A stretch of 64,000 nt of DNA from positions 14,097,726 to 14,161,725 of the forward strand of contig NC_063448.1 in NCBI RefSeq assembly GCF_020379485.1, written 5' to 3'. This document shows, in pieces, positions 55,800 through 64,000 of the stretch. This DNA comes from Brassica napus (Eukaryota; Streptophyta; Magnoliopsida; Brassicales; Brassicaceae). The notes beneath the pieces were generated by a model. That model did no database searches and was not told the origin of the DNA. It saw nothing but the letters and a program-made list of their open reading frames with translations. The first letter of the stretch is position 1. Each line of letters starts with the position of its first letter. The position numbers and the translations under genes are program-made.

Positions 55800-56792
55800 T
55801 GACGAAAACCCATTAAATAGTTACATTTTCGGTGTAAAGCTTGTTTTCACCCTTTACCACCGTCCAAGCTCCAAATATGACCAAAAAGAACCACCTTTCT
55901 CGACTCACAACTGTATAAACTCAAAAATATGAAAGTTTATATTATAAAAATGAAAGTTATAGGGAGTTTTTTAGATGAAAATGGAGAGGAAATGAGAGAA
56001 AATGAAGATTTGTTAGTTTACAAAGAGAAAATGTGGTTACAAATTGAATTATTGAGCTTTTAAGAGCTCAAAAATAGTGGTTCATGGTGGTTGGAAAATT
56101 GATGATAATGACATTGTTGTAAATAAGAAAAAATGTTTAGGGTGTAATAGGGTTTTTCCCATTTTTGAAATAATTAAATAATTAATTAATTATGGCACTT
56201 TTGTAAATAATTCAAAAACATAACGAGAGTTTAGAACTTTTAAGGGTGAATAGTAATGATAAAAAAAAAGGTTGGTTTTGTAGTTGACTCCAAATTGAAG
56301 GTTGGTTTCGAAAAAAACCAAATAAACAATAAGGAAAGAAGGAAGAAACACAAAACCACCAGTACGCATGCTCTAAAGCTTGCTCTTAGAAAAGTATGTT
56401 AATGTTTTAACAGCATTTCGTTTGCATGCTAATTAAGAGTGAAGAGGTTTAGTAGCCGTGAACAGCTATTTTTATTTTTACAGTCTTTTAAAACAATCAT
56501 GATTTAGTTTAAAAAAATTTTGATTAGTACTTTGGAAAAAAATCTACAACAAAAGAAAATTAAACTATAGTTAAAAATTTAAAGATTAAATCTTAGAGCA
56601 AAAACCATAAAACCAGGGATTCAACCTATCAAACCCTAAATCTTTTTTTTTCTGTTAAAAGACTAACCACTTATTACACTTAACTTTATAAAGAAAGATC
56701 TAAAAGGTATCTAATAGCTTTAGTTTCTTAGATAAAAAAAACATCGTGTAAGAATACTTTTACCTTTTATTGTTTAGAAAGTCACCTCCTTC
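55800..56792. other. A+T-rich DNA downstream of UGT85A copy 3
   Basis: No open frame or element recognised. It should include the 3' untranslated region of copy 3. Confidence 0.4.
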
Positions 56793-56816
56793 GCTAGGAT
56801 GCTAGGATGCTAGGAT
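56793..56816. repeat. Three tandem GCTAGGAT octamers at the stop codon of UGT85A copy 3
   Basis: Three exact 8-bp units. They encode the last residues (HPSILAS) and the TAG stop on the minus strand. Any gain or loss of a unit would shift the reading frame. Confidence 0.95.
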
Positions 56817-58381
56817 GGAGGTGCTGTAAGAGAACTATGTTAATAACTATCTGCAAATTTAATTCCGATGAACCACACGTATGCTCCGTCGCTTTCTCAG
56901 CTAAGCCTATCCACTCTTCCGCCTTCTTCCTCATGTTCTTTCCTCTCTCTCCATCCATTAGCTCTCTTACCACCGCTTCGACCTCCTCCCTCACTACATC
57001 TCCACCGATCTCCATCCCCACTCCCCATTCATCACAGCAAAACTTACAATTTGTTGGCTGTTCAGCAAAGAATGGCCAACACACCATAGGAACTCCACCA
57101 CAAAGACTCTCTATAGTCGAGTTCCATCCACAGTGCGTTAAGAACCCTCCTACCGCTGGATGAGAAAGAACCTTCTCTTGAGGACACCAAGTCGCTAGCA
57201 TCCTCCGGCCAGCCGTCTCGGTTAAAAAATCTGGCGGAAGCATCGGCACTTCACCGTCTACTAAATCCGGCCTGATCACCCACAAAAACTCTTTTCCTGT
57301 TGCCGCCAAACCCCAAGCGAACTCTACGAGTTGTTTTGCGCTCATCACCGTTATGCTACCAAAGTTAACGTAAACAACGCTGTTTAGAGGTTTGGTGTCG
57401 AGCCAGTCTAGACACTCCTTCTCCTCCTTCCATAGACTCGATCCCATCCGTCCTATCTCACTATCCTCTTCGATATCACGATTCACTAGTAGATTGAGCG
57501 GTCCAATAGGGTATAACGGAGGTAAAATAGACTGCAAAGATTGTATGGTGTCATGCTCAAGATAATCGAACGTGTTGAGAATGATAGCGGAAGCGCGTTT
57601 GAGTTGGTCAGTCTCATGGAGAAAAAAATTGAGCATGATGTCGTCACGACTAGTCGCACGGATGAAGGATGGGATGTCTTTTAATTTTAGGTGTTTCATG
57701 GATGGAATCCAGTCTATTCGTGTGTTTAAGTAACTCTCATCTGCAAAATTCACCGCTATTTTATTACTAATAATAATTTAATATCTCGATATTTTTCAGT
57801 AATAGAAATGAAACTAAATTTAATATTATAACATGGATTAAATCATTGATTAATATCATAATACCTTTTAATGGACATAAATCCTTCTCGATGAAATTGT
57901 GAAAGTACAGATAGGACAGGAAGCCACAAGCACTTGTGGTCCAGAAAACAACCTCCGGGACACCGAGCTCCTCCGCAGCGTCAAGAGTGAAACTCATAAT
58001 ACCATCAGCTACAATACAACTCACCGGAGGAACATCATCTCGGGCGTTGATCCGCTGAAGAAGTTCCTTAAATGGAGCTAGACAATTCTTCATAGTGGCC
58101 TCGCAAAGGGAAGGGATGTCCTGCATCTTATCCCCATAAGTCTCTAGTAGACCATCAGGGATAGACTCAAACCGGAACGTAGGAATCCGGTCCAGCGCGT
58201 TGGGCCCACGCGACCGACGTAGACGGTTGTGATTGTAGACGTTGTTGACAAAAGTGACGTGAAAGCCTCTGTTGTGGAGCAGTTTAGCTACTTTCAGCAT
58301 AGGGTCGATATGGCCTTGAGCAGGGTAAGGCACGCAAACAACGTGTGGTTTTTGTCCGCTAGAAACAGTATGAGAAGCCAT
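56794..58381 (-). CDS. UDP-glycosyltransferase, UGT85A family (copy 3)
   Basis: Exon 1 is 58381-57865 and exon 2 is 57740-56794, joined as PLKDESYL; the intron of 124 bp is GT-AG. 487 residues. I chose ATG 58381 ([20 protein letters not shown]) because it aligns with the starts of copies 1 and 2, although the frame opens 22 codons upstream. Features: catalytic His24 (YPAQGHIDP), VADG Asp region, full PSPG box (WCPQEKV...[11 protein letters not shown]...WPFFAEQ). Compared with copy 2, about five residues are missing after DESYL (NTRIDW), and the C-terminus is replaced by ELNLQIVINIVLLQHLHPSILAS instead of [14 protein letters not shown]. It probably glucosylates a small acceptor in the cytosol; specificity is unknown. 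Confidence 0.93.
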
Positions 58382-58869
58382 TTTTCTTTCTCGTGTGTCA
58401 AAAAAAGAAGGAACAGTGGATGTGATTGATTCTGGAACCGATTTCACTATGCTTCAAAGGACTTCACGGCGAGATTACATAATTGAATTCTTGTACGTAG
58501 ATTGTCGACATGTGCGTCACGAGCGAAAATTTCTAGATGCCGTAAGATTGATATGCTGCCAAAAAGTTAAAGATAATGTTTATCTACATGTAGGCATGTA
58601 AATATGTAAGAAACACAATTCGGAAAGTGGTCCTGTGAGGAAAAATTTCGTGAACGCAATCTTTTGAGATAAAAGTATACTAGTTACAAAAACGAAAATC
58701 TAAGTTTTTATATTGACTTTTTCAAGTTCTATAAATTAAGATATAACATGCCATATAGAATAGAACATTGAACAAACAAATTAAACGTATTGGTGGGTAT
58801 AACTTGCTCAGCTATATAGTATTACATTAAATATATTAGGCTGTTTAAATTGGGGTTTGGAAAGAATAT

Positions 58870-58937
58870 GGTAAATCGGTTACAAATATTGCATGTACCT
58901 AAAAGGCTAAAACTACTATATATCTGACGTATTTCTA
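58870..58937. repeat. Direct duplication, copy 1
   Basis: GTTACAAATATTGCATGTACC through TATCTGACGTATTTCT is repeated almost exactly at 59029-59096, about 158 bp away. Confidence 0.9.
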
Positions 58938-59028
58938 ACAAAATATGAAAACTCTGGACAACAGGTGAAAACGAGATTATGATGATTGATGAAGTAATTC
59001 GTAGAAATTTAATTTTTTAAAAAGAAAT

Positions 59029-59096
59029 GTTAAATCAGTTACAAATATTGCATGTACCTAAAAGGCTAAAACTACTATATATCTGACGTATTTCTC
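59029..59096. repeat. Direct duplication, copy 2
   Basis: Second copy of 58870-58937, with only a few mismatches at its left edge. Confidence 0.9.
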
Positions 59097-59598
59097 ACCA
59101 TGTTTTGTACCCGACAGTTTTGTACTCGTTCAAGTGTTTTTTTGTCGGCATGATTCTTTGATAAAGTCCAAAAGGCAGCTTACAAGTACAATTGGCTCAA
59201 TATCTACATCATTACAAATTTGATGATGAAGAAAACACGTGTGAACGTGTGATGACTGATGAGTATGGCAAATTATAAGACACATGGCAGTAAAATATTG
59301 AGCTCAATGGAGTTTTTAAGCCCACTAAATCTTAGCATGGGCTTATTTGTAAGTTTGAATGGTCCAGTAGGCATTTAGTCGGCCTTGTTGGTAAGTCATC
59401 CGATACACATTCAAAGTAGTTGGAACTTTTTCTTTCTGCTGAATTGTACATGAATTTTAGATCAGTGTAGATAAAGATAAGTTATCCTAGGCCACTAAGA
59501 AAAAGAATGGAGGCATATAAAAGAGGTCCGGTAAACAAACTTTCATTCGGTGCTTCTGGTTCAACCTTAACCTCTTGTCTTACTATGTCTGTAACTAG

Positions 59599-59761
59599 TG
59601 GCGGAACCTGAAACTTTTTGTACCAGGGTCAAATTTTGCAAGTAGAGTCAAATTTTTATTTTTATTGAAGTCAAAATTTTTTTTATTACATAAAAACAGT
59701 TTTAAAAAAAATAGTGGAGTCTGCTGATTCCACTACTACAACACTGTTTCCGTCCTTCGAT
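59599..59761. mobile_element. Possible truncated hAT-type element
   Basis: Starts TGGCGGAACCTGAAAC, a common start of plant hAT miniatures, and is flanked by GTAACTAG on both sides (59591-59598 and 59762-59769). The right inverted end is weak. Confidence 0.5.
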
Positions 59762-59769
59762 GTAACTAG

Positions 59770-61994
59770 TGATCAAATGATGGATAACTAGTGATCAAAT
59801 GAGTTAAGAAAACACTATATTTTTTAACATTCCTAAAAAGTGTTACCTTTTATGAAGAATAACTTTTTTTTTTATTTCTTTCATTGTAGAAAAAAATAGA
59901 ACAAATTTGATGGTTACTAATTAGACTTTATATGTTTTTGGTTTCTTGAATTTTCTTATATATCTCAAAATATCTGTAAAACACAGGGACAATAAAAAAA
60001 AAGATTTAGTTAAAAAACAATATAGAAAGATGGAAAAGGAAAAGAATAGTTACAAAAAAAGAGATAATTAAAGACGTTGCCAATGACTTAGGTGTAATTG
60101 GATTACAATTTTAGAATAAGATTGTATGTAATGATTTATTTATATAGATTCTAAATTTTTTACCATCCACATATAGTAAAAATAAATAAATCTCATTCTA
60201 ATAATTTTTTTATAGAATATGTGAAAAAAGTTAGTTATAAAACATTCATAATTTAAAAGGTTCATGAATGAGATAGAATGAAATTCCAACCTTTCATTCT
60301 ATAAATTCTTTTGTTTGATTTATTTATGTTCTATTTTATTAGTTTCATTTATTCATTCTATTCATAAAATTGATAACTAGTTATAGCATTCTTATATTTG
60401 TAAAAAGCAAATAACCCTAAAGTCAACTCACCTAACATCTCCTTTCCACCAACATATTGAAGGACAAGACTCCGTGTGGTCGACCTCACTTGATTATAAT
60501 CACCTCTCCACGTAAAAGAATATGCTCTTCCCTTCTTCTCATATGCATTTTTCTCTACCTACAACAATTTTTGAGGACGGTATAACAAACAGAACCAAAA
60601 CCAAAACTTCATAGTCTCATAGATATATCCATTATTTGTGGTCCTTGATCTTATGAGTTATGAGGAGTCCGGAACATATGTTTTTCAGAAATTTAAAGTT
60701 TTCAGTTTTCTGTCTGAAAATATAGTACTAATCGTTAATAACAATTATAAATGGCATTAGAACACGAATTGGGTGAGCCTGAAACACCTGCCTCTTATAA
60801 ATGTATCAATATATAAAAACTAACCAAAAAGGTTTGGTAAACACTAACATATCTAAACCGATAAAATTTGAAACGATAAACAATTAAAAATAAATAAAAG
60901 TTACATCAAAAGTGGGAGTTGGCGAAGTAGTTATGGTGGGGTTCTGCTCTTCACGACTGGTGTTAGGTGAGGCGAGAGATTATATAGCTTTTACTCAACC
61001 CCAATTTTAGATCTCTATCCATTTTTTCATGTTTTTATATATTATCAATCAGTATATATAATAATTATATTACTTTGATTTACTACTCAACATGTGTACA
61101 AATACACACAAACATGAGATCACCTTTTATTAAAAAAAAATCTTGAACATCAAAAGTTCAAAACATAAACATGCAACGAATCTATTTCTAAACAAGCTAA
61201 ACCGAAAATGGTTGTGTAATAAAACACGTAAACCGGTTACCGTATATTACAAACTGAGAAAAATAACCTTTCCACCAATCCCGACGCTATTTACCATAAT
61301 ACCCGTACATATGATCCACCTACCGCAAAACACACGGTAAAACGGCTTATTCATGCTCGCACTACGAATCCAGGGAAAATACATACCCAAACAATATTAA
61401 TGTGCCAAAACATTCCTAAACTAAATAGGAATTTGAATTACATACCTAAACTCATAATAAATAGCTAAAACATGCCTCGTAACTGACACGTGTCAGTCCA
61501 TTTTAAAATATATTGATTTATTTTTTTAAATTATTATCTTTTAGTTTTTATCATTTTATTTGTTTGTAAAGTACCACAAATAATTAAAATAATCAAATTG
61601 ACCTTATTTATAATTTCAAAATTGGAAATAAATTTTAATATATGGTGATATATAAAATAGAAATATTTTTTTATCAAATAAAATAGATTTAATAATATAA
61701 ATATATTATTTTTATTATTATTTCATATTGTAATATTTGATACAAAAAAATTAAATAAATAGAAAACAACATAAAAACAGTATCATAATTTAAAGCCTGA
61801 TTTAATCTCACTAGTTCTTAAAGTTTATAAAATATTTTTTATATTTTCTTAGGTTATTTTAGTTGCAAATCTTATTATGTGCTTGCGTGATATATATAAT
61901 ATAAATAAAATTAAAAATTTGTAATTTTTGTTTGTAGTTATCAAAACCAATGTTAATTACACTAGGCATAATGTGTGCTCTTGACCCTAACCTA
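59770..61994. other. A+T-rich intergenic DNA between UGT85A copy 3 and CACTA 2
   Basis: No gene recognised. A direct repeat AACTAGTGATCAAATGA sits near 59764-59800. A MITE-like stretch with CATTCTAT/ATAGAATG phrases lies about 60085-60380 without clear ends. A G-box-containing palindrome GACACGTGTC is at about 61490. Confidence 0.4.
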
Positions 61995-62019
61995 CACTAC
62001 AAGAAAACACATGCTTAAC

Positions 62020-62350
62020 GACGAAATTTAACGAGAAAAAACATTCCTCGTAAATTTATGTCGAGTTTACGAGGAATTTACGTGAAAAACTAAAGTCATC
62101 GTTATTTCCTCGTAAAGTAACGACAAAAGTGTTTCGTCGTAAAGTGGATGTAATTTTACGAGTATTTTACGAGGAAAAACTATTTCCTCGTAAATACGAC
62201 GTAAACTTTGCGTGGTATTTACGAGGAAATAGTTTACGTGTATTTAGCGAGGAAATTTTTGAATCCACCAACTTTATAGGTGTTACACGTTTTTTTTGCC
62301 CACCTAATTAATTTTCGTCGTAAATTCATAGGAAATTTACAACTACCAGA
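62020..62350. repeat. Subterminal TTTACGAGGAAA repeats of CACTA 2
   Basis: About ten copies of TTACGAGGAAA or its reverse complement occur in both orientations (for example near 62047, 62070, 62107, 62157, 62183, 62218 and 62250). They are likely binding sites of the element's accessory protein. Confidence 0.85.
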
Positions 62351-62360
62351 TTCGAATTAT

Positions 62361-62370
62361 CCTATAAATA
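62361..62370 (+). promoter_or_regulatory. Likely TATA box of the CACTA 2 transposase gene
   Basis: CCTATAAATA lies 58-67 bp upstream of the ATG at 62428. Confidence 0.7.
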
Positions 62371-62427
62371 TGGATGTTTGAACATCATTTTAAACACACC
62401 AACAACAAAAAACGTGAAAGAAAAAAA

Positions 62428-64000
62428 ATGGCTGGCTCCGGGACTATTTACGAGTTGCGGAAGTGGATGTATATGCATAGAGATGCTAACGGGAGAGTGA
62501 CGAAAGAATACCTTGTGGGTCTGGAGACATTTATGCATCAAGCAAATTCAACACCGCTCGCCCAAGAAAGTGGTAAGATGTTCTGTCCTTGTCGGAAATG
62601 CAACAATTCGAAACTGGCAAACCGTGAAAATGTTTGGAAGCATTTAATAAATAGAGGTTTCACGCCAAATTACTATATATGGTTTCAACATGGAGAAGGT
62701 TTTAATTATGATCAGAACGAAGCTAGTAGTAGTAATAGCAATTTTCAGGAAAAAGAACCGGTTGATCATCATTTGCATAATGAACATAGTTACCATCAGG
62801 AGGAGATGGTAGATTATGATAGGGTTCATGATATGGTAGCTGATGCATTCGTAGCTCATGATGAAGATGAAGAACCTAATATAGATGCAAAAAAGTTTTA
62901 CGAAATGTTAAACGCGGCGAATCAACCACTTTACAGTGGTTGTAGAGAAGGTCTCTCTAAATTGTCGTTAGCTGCTAGAATGATGAATATTAAAACTGAT
63001 CACAATCTACCTGAAAGTTGCATGAACGAATGGGCGGACTTGTTTAAAGAGTATTTGCCGGAAGACAATGTGTCTGCTGATTCTTATTATGAGATTCAGA
63101 AACTGGTTTATAGTCTTGGGTTGCCTTCGGAGATGATAGATGTTTGCATCGACAACTGCATGATCTATTGGGGAGATGATGAGAAGCTAGAAGAATGTCG
63201 ATTCTGCAAGAAGCCACGATTCAAGCCGCAAGGACGGGGACGTAATAGGGTACCGTACCAAAGGATGTGGTACCTACCAATTACAGACAGATTGAAAAGA
63301 TTGTATCAATCAGAGCAGACTGCTGGAAAGATGAGATGGCATGCCGAGCATACTCAGACGGATGGTGAGATGACTCATCCATCAGATGCAAGAGCCTGGA
63401 AACATTTCAACAAAGTACATCCAGATTTCGCTAGCAATATCCGGAATGTGTATCTCGGATTATGCACAGATGGATTTAGTCCGTTCGGAATGTCAGGGAG
63501 ACAATATTCATTGTGGCCAGTCTTTCTTACTCCATACAACCTGCCACCGGAGATGTGCATGCAACGGGAGTTACTATTCTTGACCATATTAATACCTGGT
63601 CCGAACCATCCAAAAAGGTCCCTGGATGTTTTCCTACAACCACTGATAAAAGAGTTGAAGGATTTGTGGTCAACAGGGGTGAGGACGTATGACTGTTCAA
63701 CGAAGACGAATTTTACGATGCGAGCGATGCTTTTGTGGACCATAAGTGATTTTCCTGCCTATGGGATGTTGTCTGGATGGACTACACATGGGAGATTAGC
63801 TTGTCCATATTGTAATGGAACGACAGATGCGTTTCAACTGAAGAATGGTAGGAAGACAAGTTGGTTTGATTGTCACCGTCGATTTCTTCCCATTGGCCAT
63901 CCTTACCGAAGAAACAAGAATTTGTTTAGGCACAAAAGGGTTGTGAGAGACACTCCTCCTCCATATCTAACTGGAGAACAAATTGAAGCGCAAATCGACT
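62428..64000 (+). CDS. TNP2-type CACTA transposase, 5' part, open to the window edge
   Basis: From ATG 62428 the frame stays open for 524 codons up to 64000, with no stop. Domains: N-terminal transposase-associated region (RKWMYMHRDANGRVT...FCPCRKCNNSK...VWKHLINRGF), an acidic His-rich linker, then the tnp2 core (FYEMLNAANQPLYSGCREGLSKLSLAARMM; CIDNCMIYWGDDEKLEECRFCKK; YLGLCTDGFSPFGMSG; LTILIPGPNHPKRSLDVFL; ISDFPAYGMLSGWTTHGRLACPYC). No disabling change was found, and no intron is needed so far, unlike the first CACTA. This looks like a possibly functional transposase; DUF4218 and the C-terminus are beyond the window. Confidence 0.95.
   Translation, partial: MAGSGTIYELRKWMYMHRDANGRVTKEYLVGLETFMHQANSTPLAQESGKMFCPCRKCNNSKLANRENVWKHLINRGFTPNYYIWFQHGEGFNYDQNEASSSNSNFQEKEPVDHHLHNEHSYHQEEMVDYDRVHDMVADAFVAHDEDEEPNIDAKKFYEMLNAANQPLYSGCREGLSKLSLAARMMNIKTDHNLPESCMNEWADLFKEYLPEDNVSADSYYEIQKLVYSLGLPSEMIDVCIDNCMIYWGDDEKLEECRFCKKPRFKPQGRGRNRVPYQRMWYLPITDRLKRLYQSEQTAGKMRWHAEHTQTDGEMTHPSDARAWKHFNKVHPDFASNIRNVYLGLCTDGFSPFGMSGRQYSLWPVFLTPYNLPPEMCMQRELLFLTILIPGPNHPKRSLDVFLQPLIKELKDLWSTGVRTYDCSTKTNFTMRAMLLWTISDFPAYGMLSGWTTHGRLACPYCNGTTDAFQLKNGRKTSWFDCHRRFLPIGHPYRRNKNLFRHKRVVRDTPPPYLTGEQIEAQID

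Larger units (their letters stand above)
58382..59590. other. Upstream region of UGT85A copy 3
   Basis: Promoter side of copy 3. I see no convincing TATA box close to the start. A 68-bp direct duplication (58870-58937 and 59029-59096) lies about 0.5 kb upstream. No other gene. Confidence 0.5.
61995..64000 (+). mobile_element. Second CACTA transposon, left end only
   Basis: Begins CACTACAAGAAAACAC, different from the first CACTA family. A dense set of TTTACGAGGAAA/TTTCCTCGTAAA repeats follows, then a TNP2 transposase gene. The right end and target duplication are outside the window. Confidence 0.9.

Noticed and set aside
60085..60380. Possible MITE with CATTCTAT/ATAGAATG phrases
   Set aside because: No matching ends or target duplication could be found.

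Overview
This is a stretch of plant nuclear DNA, almost certainly from a Brassicaceae species and probably from the Brassica/Raphanus group. The grounds are the UGT85A-type two-exon glycosyltransferase genes, the plant-specific transposon families (CACTA/En-Spm with TNP1-like and TNP2-like genes, Tat-like Ty3/Gypsy, Ty1/Copia primed by initiator tRNA-Met, L1-type LINE with RNase H, Tourist, Stowaway and hAT miniature elements, a Helitron) and A+T-rich intergenic DNA. I see no rRNA, tRNA, CRISPR array or bacterial feature.

The host genes are a head-to-tail cluster of three UGT85A-like UDP-glycosyltransferases, all on the minus strand. Copy 1 (27705 down to 300) is dead. Its exon 1 is split by a 16.7-kb nested LTR element, its exon 2 is split by a 9.1-kb CACTA transposon, and it has a nonsense codon, at least two frameshifts and a four-codon deletion. 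Copy 2 (37503 down to 30456) has an intact 483-codon reading frame, but its intron has grown to 5.6 kb because a Copia element landed eight bases after the splice donor. Copy 3 (58381 down to 56794) is compact (124-bp intron, 487 codons) with a divergent C-terminus encoded by an 8-bp tandem repeat.

Most of the rest is layered mobile DNA. 383-9509: CACTA element with 17-bp inverted ends, 3-bp target duplication TCT, an eight-exon TNP1-like gene and a six-exon TNP2 transposase gene with one frameshift. 10650-27369: a large non-coding LTR element (LARD-like, 1033-bp LTRs, duplication ATCAT), itself hosting 12491-21457, a Tat-like Gypsy element (duplication AAAAC) that lacks gag and carries an antisense coiled-coil ORF. 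32438-36978: Copia with identical 157-bp LTRs and unusual TA...CA ends. 37914-39105: solo LTR related to the Gypsy element. 39334-47194: a hairpin MITE split at its apex by a LINE, which is itself split by a 1.3-kb solo LTR. 47.5-56.8 kb: MITEs, hAT miniatures, a Helitron, an RNase H relic and a 3.4-kb field of short GTAGACTT palindromes. 61995-64000: the left end of a second CACTA element whose transposase frame is open to the window edge.

The most unusual structure is shared by the LTRs of the Gypsy element and the separate solo LTR. At the same place in each LTR lies an array of short perfect or near-perfect palindromes with a spacer of about 17 bp (18-bp palindrome in 35-bp units; 16-bp palindrome in 33-bp units), although the two palindromes differ in sequence. 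All boundaries and target duplications were read by eye; splice sites are predictions from frame continuity and homology among the copies.
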